A stretch of DNA of 22,982 bases from JAEUSE01 sp964648985 (lineage in GTDB: Bacteria; Patescibacteriota; Doudnabacteria; UBA920), in NCBI GenBank assembly GCA_964648985.1, contig CAZYMS010000020.1, positions 1 to 22,982 of the forward strand. Reading direction: 5' to 3'. Made by a program: the position numbers and the translations under genes. Below the pieces are notes generated by a model. It did no database searches, was not told the origin of the DNA, and saw nothing but the letters and a program-made list of their open reading frames with translations. Below are positions 5,903-13,494 of this stretch, in pieces (position 1 is the stretch's first letter; the number at the start of each line of letters is the position of its first letter).

Positions 5903-6191
5903 GCGTCGTATTTCTCTACGAGCTCCTGGTTTCGACTTTTGGTCAAAAGCCTGTCGCTCTCCTCTAACTTTTACGCTTAACCTCAGATGCATTCGGCCCA
6001 AGTGTAAAGTCAAAACCCTCGACAGAGGGTAAAATCTGTCACGATTTCTAGTATGGTTCTTTTTTCTGAACCATGGCTCGACTTCGCATAAAGCTACGTC
6101 GGACTCAGCCTTCGCAGCGTACGAACAACATCGGACCAAACTTCGCAAAATCTACATAGTGGCGTAAGCCAACTGTAGCCTTGGCGAAGGC
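5903..6191 (-). other. Spacer between the CAT tRNAs: hairpins and degenerate repeats, no gene
   Basis: No convincing coding frame. On the minus strand it begins right after the tRNA-fMet CCA with hairpin GCCTT-CGCC-AAGGC (6178-6191). Two degenerate copies of a TGCGAAG..TG.GTCCGA word follow (6124-6147 and 6091-6116), with a third fragment of the word near 6081. Next come an ATGGTTC/GAACCAT hairpin (6053-6074) and a terminator-like ACCCTC-TGTC-GAGGGT-TTTT (6011-6030). The last may end the tRNA-fMet transcript. Confidence 0.5.
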
Positions 6192-6267
6192 TGGTTGCGG
6201 GGGGCGGACTCGAACCGCCAACCTCAAGGTTATGAGCCTTGCGAGATGCCAATTTCTCTACCCCGCG
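6192..6267 (-). tRNA. Initiator tRNA-fMet (anticodon CAT)
   Basis: A 76-nt tRNA with encoded CCA. The acceptor CGCGGGG/CCCCGCA has the C1-A72 mismatch that marks initiators, and the D-stem GAGA/TCTC supplies the initiator-type A11-T24 pair. The anticodon stem CAAGG-CTCATAA-CCTTG has G30-C40 and G31-C39 but A29-T41, so only two of the three canonical G-C pairs are present. T-arm GGCGG-TTCGAGT-CCGCC. Transcribed from the promoter at 6309-6337. Confidence 0.95.
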
Positions 6268-6308
6268 TCGTATTATTTGCATATTTACAAGCGTAAAAAT
6301 GCCTAACT

Positions 6309-6337
6309 ATTATACAGAAGCTCTTAAATAAAAGCAA
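6309..6337 (-). promoter_or_regulatory. Promoter of tRNA-fMet
   Basis: On the minus strand TTGCTT (6332-6337), a 17-nt spacer and a perfect TATAAT (6309-6314). The predicted start lies about 35 nt before the tRNA 5' end. Confidence 0.75.
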
Positions 6338-6348
6338 GTTTTTAGGCG

Positions 6349-6378
6349 TTGACAACGCACCTAGCAAGCGGCTAGTAT
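6349..6378 (+). promoter_or_regulatory. Promoter of trxA
   Basis: TTGACA at 6349-6354 and TAGTAT at 6373-6378 with an 18-nt spacer, divergent from the tRNA-fMet promoter and 11 bp from its -35 box. The mRNA leader would be about 27 nt and has no Shine-Dalgarno sequence. Confidence 0.65.
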
Positions 6379-6410
6379 ACTAAAGCATCCTATAATTTAA
6401 AATCAAACCT

Positions 6411-6734
6411 ATGGCAGAAGTAGTTATTACTAACGATAATTTTGAAAGCGAAGTACTAAAGTCTGAATTACCCGTGCTTGTAGATTTCTGGGCAGTATGG
6501 TGCGGACCATGTAAAGTACTCAGTCCTTTGGTGGAAGAGCTTGCTCACGAATACGCGGGCAAACTTAAAGTGGGAAAAGTTAATGTAGACGAAGAAAATG
6601 ACTTATCTACCAAATATCAAATCCTTAGCATTCCTACACTCAAGTTCTTTAAAGGCGGTGTAGAAGTAGGCGAGATTATTGGCGCTGCCCCACGAACCAC
6701 GATAGAGGCTGAAATTAAGAAACATATAGCATAA
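6411..6734 (+). CDS. trxA: Thioredoxin
   Basis: A 107-residue, single-domain protein of standard thioredoxin length. VDFWAVWCGPCK carries the redox-active WCGPC pair and the buried Asp in VDFW. SIPTLKFFKGG supplies the cis-proline loop facing the active site. No signal peptide is present, so it acts in the cytoplasm, reducing disulfides of target proteins. No thioredoxin reductase is in this window. It is a single-gene unit: its own promoter lies upstream and a strong terminator follows 25 bp after the stop. The ATG has no Shine-Dalgarno sequence, typical of the housekeeping genes here. Confidence 0.97.
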   Translation: MAEVVITNDNFESEVLKSELPVLVDFWAVWCGPCKVLSPLVEELAHEYAGKLKVGKVNVDEENDLSTKYQILSIPTLKFFKGGVEVGEIIGAAPRTTIEAEIKKHIA

Positions 6735-6759
6735 GCACCAATAGTAACACACGAAGAAT

Positions 6760-6802
6760 AAATTAAGACCGGTCATTGTATGACCGGTCTTAATTTTTTA
6801 TT
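6760..6802 (+). terminator. Terminator of trxA (possibly bidirectional)
   Basis: A perfect 16-bp stem (6760-6775 with 6781-6796) with loop TTGTA, running into TTTTTTA. It lies between trxA and the converging TraG-like gene. The 13-base word AATTAAGACCGGT in its 5' arm also occurs in the hsp20 leader (2310-2322). Confidence 0.9.
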
Positions 6803-6842
6803 GCTACTTGCTTATTACCTTCTAGTAACTGCTGACTATTCT

Positions 6843-8864
6843 TTAAAAAGTATGGACCTCGCCGGGCTTTACCACCTTGTTGTGAGTCTCAGATACTGGA
6901 GCAGGTTTCTGCATATCGTGTTTTACCGGTTCGAATTGTGACGATGCGGGACGAGTTCGCTGCTGTGTCACTGGCTGAACCACCTCAAGCGCACTACTTA
7001 TCTTATTTGCAAAGTTCACAGACTTTTCTTCATGGAGTGATTCCACTGTGTCCCATATATTAGGCTTAACCGGCGCACCCTTCTGAGAGTTCTGCTTATT
7101 AGGCTTTGGTTTATTATTTCGATAGTTTTTACTCTCATCAAATCTAGACGGCATCTGACGGGGCCCGAATTGCTGTTTTGGGGGCGCAGGCTTAGCTGAT
7201 TGTCCATAGGATTTAGGTTGCGCAGGACGCTGCTGACCTTGAGGTTGTCGACCACCGGTAAACTGACTTGGCGCTGGCTTTGGCATCTCTGGCATTTTAT
7301 ATACCAATTCTGTAACCGGAGACTGTGAGGGCCCATCTTCGGATACTGGAGTTTCTAATACAGCACCATCCCCCCGATCTTCTGGAACTAGATCGAGCAC
7401 CCGGGGCGGAGGCATGGGAACTGACTTGGGAGAAGAGTCTCGAGGAACGTTAGGCACAGGCCGAGGCGCCGGAGGAACCGGCAATTCGCGCATGGGCGCA
7501 TCCAGCTTTTTGGTAGCTTCTTCGTCTGAATCTGCTGTTGCAAGCACCGCTGTTTGCTGGTGGAATTCTGCGCCCATCCATCTAGATATGCGTTCTTCCA
7601 CCTGGTCCACCGGATTACCATAGCGCTCCCTTGAAACACGAATAACTTTTTCTGCATTTCCAGTCCGAAACTCTGGATTTACCGGAATGCTGCGCGCAGA
7701 AAATGGCTCACTCGACACACCATTTATCATGAGCTTAAGCAAAATATTATATTTAGGTAAATTTACTAAATCATTTGGGGTATAGGTCGGAGCGAATTCC
7801 GTCTCTAAATACTCAGCATCGGCTGCACCTATGCGGAACGTAATCATGGTCCCTACGTTACCAAATATAGCATCCCGAAGACGGGTATTATCTTTAGCCG
7901 GAGTAAGTTGGCCTATATATTGATGCCCCATAACGAGGTTGAGGTGATATTTACGCGCCTCGCTCAAAATGGTAGCGAAGGATTCTGTGGCAAAGTTTTG
8001 GAACTCATCTACATACAAATAAAAATCTGGGCGCTCTTCTTCGAGCATGTCTACGCGCGACATGGCGGCGAGCTGGAGCTTGGTAATAATCATAGCACCA
8101 AGCAGCGCAGCGTTCTCCTCGCCTACTTTTCCTTTTGAAAGATCCATGAGGAGAATTTTTCGATTATCCATTATTTCGCGGAGGTCAATGGTAGACTTTG
8201 GTTGGCCCACAATGTTACGAATAATGGCGGACGACAAAAACTGTCCCACTTTGTTTTGGATAGGCGCGATAGCTTCTTTTACAAATTTTTGATCGTAGTT
8301 CGCAAATTCATCAGTCCAAAAAATACGCACCATAGGATCTTTTATATTATCCACTATGCGTTTGCGGTACTGCTTGTCTATATACATGCGAGTAATACCC
8401 AGCATGCTATTGCCCGGGCTTTCCAGAAGTGCCCGTACCGTATTACCCAAAATATACTCCATACGAGCAGACCATACACCAGCCCATATCTTAGTAAATA
8501 CACCCATAAGTCCGGAGGCGACCAAGTGCTTAAACTTCCCTTCAACCGACTCCATTATGTTAAACGCAATGGGAAACTCTAAATCCGCAGGGTTAAAATA
8601 TACAACATCATTTACCCGATCGTTCGGAATAAAGTCTAAAATTTTAACCACCGAATCGCCATGCGGGTCCATAAAGCATACTCCATGCCCATTGCGAATA
8701 TCTTGTATGGCCATATTCTCCATAAGCGTGGTTTTACCCATACCTGTCTTACCAATTACGTACATATGGCGACGACGGTCATCTGACTTTATACCAAAAG
8801 GCACTTCCCTATTTCGGAAGTTTGTCTTGGCAAAAAAGTTTATCTGGTCTTTAGGTGCTTCCAT
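6843..8864 (-). CDS. TraG/VirD4/VirB4-like soluble AAA ATPase
   Basis: A 673-residue P-loop ATPase of the HerA/FtsK-like type IV secretion group. Walker A is GKTGMGKTT (38-46), a DPHGDS segment follows (66-71), and Walker B is FYLYVDEFQNF (281-291, D286/E287), followed by LVMGHQYIGQL (310-320), the usual arginine/sensor neighbourhood of coupling ATPases. It has no N-terminal membrane segment, unlike typical VirD4. From about 455 to 640 it is rich in Pro, Gln, Lys and Ser and is probably disordered. Such ATPases pump DNA or protein through a membrane channel. The upstream gene encodes a membrane-anchored partner, so the two probably make one machine. Whether it serves conjugation, DNA uptake or secretion cannot be told here. 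No Shine-Dalgarno sequence. Confidence 0.87.
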   Translation of the reverse strand: MEAPKDQINFFAKTNFRNREVPFGIKSDDRRRHMYVIGKTGMGKTTLMENMAIQDIRNGHGVCFMDPHGDSVVKILDFIPNDRVNDVVYFNPADLEFPIAFNIMESVEGKFKHLVASGLMGVFTKIWAGVWSARMEYILGNTVRALLESPGNSMLGITRMYIDKQYRKRIVDNIKDPMVRIFWTDEFANYDQKFVKEAIAPIQNKVGQFLSSAIIRNIVGQPKSTIDLREIMDNRKILLMDLSKGKVGEENAALLGAMIITKLQLAAMSRVDMLEEERPDFYLYVDEFQNFATESFATILSEARKYHLNLVMGHQYIGQLTPAKDNTRLRDAIFGNVGTMITFRIGAADAEYLETEFAPTYTPNDLVNLPKYNILLKLMINGVSSEPFSARSIPVNPEFRTGNAEKVIRVSRERYGNPVDQVEERISRWMGAEFHQQTAVLATADSDEEATKKLDAPMRELPVPPAPRPVPNVPRDSSPKSVPMPPPRVLDLVPEDRGDGAVLETPVSEDGPSQSPVTELVYKMPEMPKPAPSQFTGGRQPQGQQRPAQPKSYGQSAKPAPPKQQFGPRQMPSRFDESKNYRNNKPKPNKQNSQKGAPVKPNIWDTVESLHEEKSVNFANKISSALEVVQPVTQQRTRPASSQFEPVKHDMQKPAPVSETHNKVVKPGEVHTF

Positions 8865-8869
8865 GTTTT

Positions 8870-8957
8870 AAATGCAGAATGATGAATTACGAATTATGAA
8901 GCAGGCATTGTCGGAAAAGTCACTTACTTAATTCATAATTCTATATTCTTAATTCTC
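8870..8957. repeat. Imperfect inverted repeat of AATTCATAATTC words between paired genes
   Basis: GATGAATTACGAATTATGAA (8880-8899) faces a run of TAATTCATAATTC-like words (8930-8957) in opposite orientation. It fills the whole gap between the ATPase and its membrane partner without a T-run. A relative of the word occurs at 1150-1170. Confidence 0.6.
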
Positions 8958-8959
8958 TG

Positions 8960-10246
8960 TTAGTACTCTCCTATTGGCAAATCTGGCGGTGGCTGACTCT
9001 TTTTACTGGAAACGGTATCAACATTTGGAGCTGAAACTGTTTCTTCACTTACAAGCGGCAAATGATAAATAGTAGCCATTTCTTCCACATTGAGCACATA
9101 CGCTTTACCACCTAGCTTACGGCCTTTGAAGCTGGAAAACAATTTATCTTTACGCTTGGCAACTACACTATCAATATACGGCTTTTCCAAAGTTTCGGAT
9201 AGCTTATAATCAAGCTTCGGCGTTACATCGCCATTCGCCTTAAAACCATTAGAGTTAGCAGATGCAAAGGTTTTAAATGCCCCTAGAAAAAGTGACGCTT
9301 TGGGCTTTTCGAACCTGTCTTTTGGTGCCATATATATCATGCGCACCTTTGTTGAGTAGCCAGACTTACCTACTTTGTTGAGTACTCTGTTCACTCTTTC
9401 TTTTTCCACATCCGATAGCACTGAAAAGTTTTTATCTGCTTTTGGAGCCGGGGCGTGAGGCGCCTGAAACATTCCTATAAGGGCAGTCAGTAAATTAAAC
9501 GGTTTTGGCTTTGCTTTTGCGCCTTCAACCAGCTCTTTCGCCTTGGCCTCTCCTTTCGGCTTCCAGTCCTCGTCTTTAATAGGCAAAGCAATAATTTGCA
9601 CAGCAAATATTTCATGTGGCGCAATTTTTGACATTGCTTCAAAAAGAGGCTTTAAAGGATCCACAATTTTATCCTTTGCTGTAGGGTGTTCAAAATCTCT
9701 ATAGGTTTTTATAGGCAACCCAGCATCTGCCGCCAATACAAGCTCTGTACCCCATATATCGAACTCGGAATCCCCACTATTATATTTTAAATTCTCCAGA
9801 TAATCGGCAACTTCAGTAATTTCCGCTTCCGGATATTGGGCATATAATGCCGCCTCTACTAAATCTTTATTTTTCTTTGGAGCGCGTATTACAAAAGAAA
9901 TTTTCCCTCCAAGACTTGCCATTTCCAGGCTATACCAGAGCGGTATTTGTCCTTCCACATATTTTTGGGCAAAGGTTGGGCTGGAAAGTATTGCATGCAT
10001 TTGCGCAAAGGCTTGTTCAACAGCTAAGGTTGAAAGCTCATTGGTCTTAGGAACGCGTATATTTAAGAATACCCATTCCTGGGCAGCAATAAACTGGCTT
10101 TGGATCTCTTCCATATACTGAGAAAACAGCACCCAAACAGCAATAAGCACAAAAATAATCCATCCGCCATGACTAAAAAACCACCAGAGAATACTGGGGA
10201 CTAGGTGTAGGGCGTCGCCTGCTCCACTCAGTGCCGATTCGAACAT
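8960..10246 (-). CDS. Membrane-anchored partner of the TraG/VirB4-like ATPase
   Basis: A 428-residue protein starting MFESALSG, with one strong membrane segment at about residues 19-43 and a large soluble part. The stretch around IPLWYSLEMASLGGKISFVIRAP and the following LVEAALYAQYPEAEI resembles the region N-terminal to the motor domain in some VirB4/HerA-like ATPases of CPR and archaea. I therefore read it as the anchor and N-terminal half of a split ATPase. The frame can be extended 20 codons upstream (to 10306), but those codons lie in intergenic repeat sequence, so the inner ATG at 10246 is preferred. There is no Shine-Dalgarno sequence. The family resemblance is from memory and is moderate evidence. 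Confidence 0.75.
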   Translation of the reverse strand: MFESALSGAGDALHLVPSILWWFFSHGGWIIFVLIAVWVLFSQYMEEIQSQFIAAQEWVFLNIRVPKTNELSTLAVEQAFAQMHAILSSPTFAQKYVEGQIPLWYSLEMASLGGKISFVIRAPKKNKDLVEAALYAQYPEAEITEVADYLENLKYNSGDSEFDIWGTELVLAADAGLPIKTYRDFEHPTAKDKIVDPLKPLFEAMSKIAPHEIFAVQIIALPIKDEDWKPKGEAKAKELVEGAKAKPKPFNLLTALIGMFQAPHAPAPKADKNFSVLSDVEKERVNRVLNKVGKSGYSTKVRMIYMAPKDRFEKPKASLFLGAFKTFASANSNGFKANGDVTPKLDYKLSETLEKPYIDSVVAKRKDKLFSSFKGRKLGGKAYVLNVEEMATIYHLPLVSEETVSAPNVDTVSSKKSQPPPDLPIGEY

Positions 10247-10264
10247 AGTATGTAAAAAAAATCC

Positions 10265-10370
10265 CAAATGAAAAATATCAAGATTCAAACAAAAACCAAG
10301 GTTCAAAATCTAGAAATTCCATATGGGATTTCAATGCTAATTTGGAATTTGTTTGATATTTGCAATTTTG
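10265..10370. repeat. Imperfect inverted repeat of TTTGGAATTTGTTTGATATTTG words
   Basis: The left half reads CAAATGAAAAATATCAAG and CAAACAAAAACC; the right half reads GGAATTTGTTTGATATTTGC in opposite orientation. They pair imperfectly over about 40 bases, with AAATCCC and GGGATTT words in the set. The stretch 10371-10428 beyond it holds a weak GCG-TACT-CGC-TTTTTT hairpin (minus strand) that might end the regulator gene's transcript. Confidence 0.6.
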
Positions 10371-10428
10371 TGTCTTCGTAAAAAAGCGAGTACGCGAAGG
10401 AGTTATCCTCTATACCAATAGTACACTA

Positions 10429-11517
10429 TTATGCGACGAGCTGGTACTGATTCTTCCCCACTTTCGCAAAGCGCTTTCGGTTAGATAGGCCAACAAGAAT
10501 AGTATTCTTTTTAACCATTCTTCGCTTGAGCACTTCGGCAATAATTTCATCTCGGGTCATAGGCTGTTTTGCTTCTACAAGTACCTCAGCAATCACATCC
10601 GCAACCACACCAGCCTTATACCCCCATTCGGCCAAGGCATATATGCCCCGACCAACTAAAATGAAGCGTTTATCTTTAATAAGCTCGTTATGCACCGTTT
10701 CCTTATACGCTTTTCGGCTGCCTGGATGGTGCTTGTTTATAAGCTCAGTAATATTGGTATAGTGCTCTGGCTTACCGTGGTGTTTAAGAACCAAATATGC
10801 TTTATCCCCTACATCGCGTGGAGTAATATCACGCCAGTGTACAAGACCGTATTCGCCAAATGCATTTTTACTAATAACGCGAGCAGTGCTGAGGAAGTTT
10901 AAAATAACCTTATCGGACAAATGCTCTGCATTTTCTTTGTAAAAATCAGTTGCTTTAAAGCTTTCCAAGAAATGTTCCGAACCATGCGGCCTAGACACTG
11001 CTTCAAGCACTAATTTTGCCTCGGATACAAATTTATTGAATAAGGAAGTATCGAACTGAAGAGCAGCCCATGCGTCGCGAATATGTTCGTGACCACGAAC
11101 ATTTTCTACCTCTTCTATAAGCAAGAGCAAAAAACGAACAGCATTCGCTTCTTCAACTGCCTCAACGCCCAAACGCTCCAGCAAGTCTACTTCAGCCATA
11201 ACACCGCCATGTTCAGTCAACAGAACATTCAAAAGCTCGCGTGTTTTTACAACCTCAGCATGCTGATGCAAATTCCCCTGTAATTGCTTTAAAAGCGCCT
11301 TTTCTATTTGGCGCACTCGCTCGCGAGTAAGCTTAAGGTCTTTTCCAATTGCTTCCAGAGTTTGCTCCTCAAAACCAGCCAAACCATAACGACGCGCCAG
11401 GATTTCCTTGTCGCGCTCTTTGAGCTGAGTTAAGATTTTACCCACTGTTGCCAATGGTTCGAATTCTTTTACCAAGCCACTCCGTTTGTTATCAATAATT
11501 GTATCTAAAATACCCAT
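10429..11517 (-). CDS. Sigma-70 region 4-like / HARE-HTH regulator
   Basis: A 362-residue protein. Residues 29-80 match sigma-70 region 4: LKERDKEILARRYGL, then the helix-turn-helix TLEAIGKDLKLTRERVRQIEKALLKQL that binds -35 DNA. No region 2 precedes it, so it cannot act as an ordinary sigma factor. Residues about 232-300 (VLKHHGKPEHYTNITELI...GRGIYALAEWG) look like the HARE-HTH winged helix found in the RNA polymerase delta subunit. A further winged-helix-like stretch ends the protein (302-362). It may modulate RNA polymerase or bind DNA as an accessory factor. It has a perfect TTGACA/TATAAT promoter and no Shine-Dalgarno sequence. Domain calls are from motifs; the function is inferred. Confidence 0.82.
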   Translation of the reverse strand: MGILDTIIDNKRSGLVKEFEPLATVGKILTQLKERDKEILARRYGLAGFEEQTLEAIGKDLKLTRERVRQIEKALLKQLQGNLHQHAEVVKTRELLNVLLTEHGGVMAEVDLLERLGVEAVEEANAVRFLLLLIEEVENVRGHEHIRDAWAALQFDTSLFNKFVSEAKLVLEAVSRPHGSEHFLESFKATDFYKENAEHLSDKVILNFLSTARVISKNAFGEYGLVHWRDITPRDVGDKAYLVLKHHGKPEHYTNITELINKHHPGSRKAYKETVHNELIKDKRFILVGRGIYALAEWGYKAGVVADVIAEVLVEAKQPMTRDEIIAEVLKRRMVKKNTILVGLSNRKRFAKVGKNQYQLVA

Positions 11518-11574
11518 ATTTTAAGCTGTGCCCAAGCCTTTTGGTTCAACAAGAGACTGCATAAATTTAGTTGA

Positions 11575-11603
11575 ATTATAGCACTATTCTTTTTTTATGT
11601 CAA
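11575..11603 (-). promoter_or_regulatory. Consensus promoter of the sigma4/HARE-HTH gene
   Basis: On the minus strand TTGACA (11598-11603), a 17-nt spacer and TATAAT (11575-11580): a perfect sigma-70 match. Predicted leader about 50 nt. Its -35 lies 8 bp from the -35 of the divergent island promoter. Confidence 0.88.
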
Positions 11604-11611
11604 CTTTAACC

Positions 11612-11640
11612 TTGACTTAAATACCCTTTAATTATATAAT
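11612..11640 (+). promoter_or_regulatory. Promoter of the 562-aa island gene
   Basis: TTGACT (11612-11617), a 17-nt spacer and TATAAT (11635-11640), a near-perfect sigma-70 promoter divergent from that of the regulator gene. Confidence 0.85.
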
Positions 11641-11641
11641 A

Positions 11642-11664
11642 TTTTGCTCATTTCGCGAGCAAAA
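11642..11664 (+). promoter_or_regulatory. Operator-like inverted repeat at the start of the island transcript
   Basis: TTTTGCTC and GAGCAAAA (8 bp each) around a 7-nt centre begin one base after the -10 box and cover the expected transcription start. This is a usual repressor position; it could also be a 5' hairpin. Confidence 0.5.
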
Positions 11665-11719
11665 ACGCACGTTTTCAACAACCGCAACTTATCCGGTTTT
11701 CTGAGGAGGAAACATCAAA

Positions 11720-13408
11720 ATGGCTAAAGATAGACGCATTTACATAAAGGTTATTGGCCCAGCAGGAAACGAGCAGTACGTTGCGGTTGATCCGGGCACT
11801 CTCGCGATCGACACCATAACGCAACTATACGTGAGAAGTAGTGATATGGAAGGGGCAGCTGTTGGTCAATCTATCCAATACTTCCCCATCCCGAGCACCT
11901 GGAAGCCCCAGGCTCCGAGCATTACAAAGCTGCTAGCAACTCTTGAAGAAATCCTCAGTACTGCCAGAGGACAACTGGAAGGATTCGAGAACAATAATGG
12001 CTTAATCGATGCCTTAGGCTCAAAAGAACTCTGGCAAAAACTACTAGAGCACATGAACCTTGGTCAAATTGAACTTGCTACAAAAGTTCTCACAGAGCTT
12101 TTATGGGAAATCGCGGGAGTCGCCGTTGGTGCAGCAGCAGGGTTCGACCATCTAACCAAGAAAGCAGCAGGACATGAAGCTCATGCCACTGTTGTAGCTC
12201 AGGTCCTAGAAACTGAGGCGAGACACCTCGAGGAGCATTATCTCGTATGGGGCGCGGCAGCAGACAGTTTAATTCAATGCTTAAAAAAGCTAGAAGAACA
12301 ACTTTTAACCGCCAAGCAAATTACAGGAAGTGTGGAAATTGCTCTGAAACCAAGACAAAAGCTGGCTGAGCAATCCAGAGAGCTTCTTACAACGCTCAAG
12401 CAGTTTAATCGTGCCGCTGGTGAATTTCTGTTTGGCGAAGGCAATACGGAAGCACCTGATTTTACGCTCATTAACTCCATGATTGCCGCTATTCGCGAGC
12501 TCGAAGTTCAGACCCAAACAGCCTGGGAGGACGCTCGAGGGAAGTTTAGCGGAAACTCGGCGAGCGTTAGCAGTAAACTATCTGCATTAGCTGCTGAATT
12601 TGGTGGGGCACAAGTGCGGCTGCAAATTTTTGAGCAGCAACACCCCAGCCCTCAGGATGTACGGCCATGGCAATTTAGTCCGGACATAATTACTAAAACC
12701 GATTACGAAAGAGCCGCTGCTATTGTCTATACATCCTGGACAGACCTCGCAAGAGAGGTTGAACAGGTGCTGGGCAATGGTCGAGCTTTTCTTAGTAGCC
12801 GGCCAAGTATACCTTCAGAATTAGCTGCGGCCATCGAAGCCGCAGAAAACCGTTACATCCCCCGCCTGATTGCTTTGGCAGAAGTGGACACCACAAAGCC
12901 TACCAACCCACCTGTCGAACCAGGTACAACCCCACCCTTATCCCAAAGTGTCTCATCAGACCTACCCTCAGTTCGTACAGAACGATATAGCGAAATTCTA
13001 GAGCTAGTCGCTGCTGTCGCGTACGTATTGACGTGTAATAAGAGTATTATTGCCGGCAGTAACACCAGAAATATTTTGCAGGTATTATTCCTACTAGATA
13101 TGGTGTCGACTGAGGAGGCAGATAGAGACCAGGAAATTCACGCAATGCTTGAATTAAGTAAGCAGGTGACGCAAGTCGAGGATGGTGGCAAGCCTATAGA
13201 AATTTGGCAGACGGCCACTACGCACTATATTGCTTATCGCAATTCTTGGGAAAAAGGCAACCGACTCAAACTCAAGCTTGCTTTCGCGGGTAAAAAATTC
13301 GGCGCAGAAATGCTTAAAAAGCATGGGCTTACCGAAGAACAAGTACGGAATTCGTACAAATTATTCGCTGACGCAAGTAGACCGGAGTACTTAAATCAAA
13401 AAAAGTGA
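11720..13408 (+). CDS. Unknown 562-aa mostly helical island protein
   Basis: I do not recognise this protein. Residues 6-40 (IYIKVIGPAGNEQYVAVDPG, then TLAIDTITQL) alternate in a strand-helix way that resembles a ubiquitin-like beta-grasp opening; this is only a pattern. Residues about 65-385 are almost wholly predicted helix, rich in Leu, Ala and Glu. A Pro/Thr-rich linker (391-418) leads to a second helical domain (419-562) with a basic patch near the end. No signal peptide, membrane segment or catalytic motif is evident. The ATG follows a strong GAGGAGGA Shine-Dalgarno sequence 9 nt away. It converges on the GHKL ATPase gene across a shared terminator and is probably part of the same island. 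Confidence 0.85.
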   Translation: MAKDRRIYIKVIGPAGNEQYVAVDPGTLAIDTITQLYVRSSDMEGAAVGQSIQYFPIPSTWKPQAPSITKLLATLEEILSTARGQLEGFENNNGLIDALGSKELWQKLLEHMNLGQIELATKVLTELLWEIAGVAVGAAAGFDHLTKKAAGHEAHATVVAQVLETEARHLEEHYLVWGAAADSLIQCLKKLEEQLLTAKQITGSVEIALKPRQKLAEQSRELLTTLKQFNRAAGEFLFGEGNTEAPDFTLINSMIAAIRELEVQTQTAWEDARGKFSGNSASVSSKLSALAAEFGGAQVRLQIFEQQHPSPQDVRPWQFSPDIITKTDYERAAAIVYTSWTDLAREVEQVLGNGRAFLSSRPSIPSELAAAIEAAENRYIPRLIALAEVDTTKPTNPPVEPGTTPPLSQSVSSDLPSVRTERYSEILELVAAVAYVLTCNKSIIAGSNTRNILQVLFLLDMVSTEEADRDQEIHAMLELSKQVTQVEDGGKPIEIWQTATTHYIAYRNSWEKGNRLKLKLAFAGKKFGAEMLKKHGLTEEQVRNSYKLFADASRPEYLNQKK

Positions 13409-13430
13409 ATACCGATTAGCCATAAAAAAT

Positions 13431-13478
13431 ACAGCTCGCTGTGAAAAGGTCCTCCACCTCTTTTCACTAGCGAGCTGT
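13431..13478. terminator. Strong bidirectional terminator between converging island genes
   Basis: A 10-bp stem ACAGCTCGCT/AGCGAGCTGT is extended past a small internal loop by TGAAAAG/CTTTTCA, with an 11-nt loop. It has TTTTGTTTTT on the plus side and ATTTTTTATG on the minus side, so it serves both genes. Confidence 0.9.
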
Positions 13479-13494
13479 TTTGTTTTTGGTTCAG

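Noticed and set aside
5864..6282. Two overlapping minus-strand open frames of 94 and 62 codons
   Set aside because: They run across the tRNA genes and the hairpin-rich spacer and have no protein-like pattern or Shine-Dalgarno sequence.
8047..8871. Plus-strand open frames opposite the TraG-like ATPase
   Set aside because: The opposite strand carries the Walker motifs; these frames have no recognisable content.
10247..10306. N-terminal extension of the membrane partner protein to an upstream ATG
   Set aside because: The extra 20 codons lie in the intergenic inverted repeat; the inner ATG gives a normal start just before the membrane segment.
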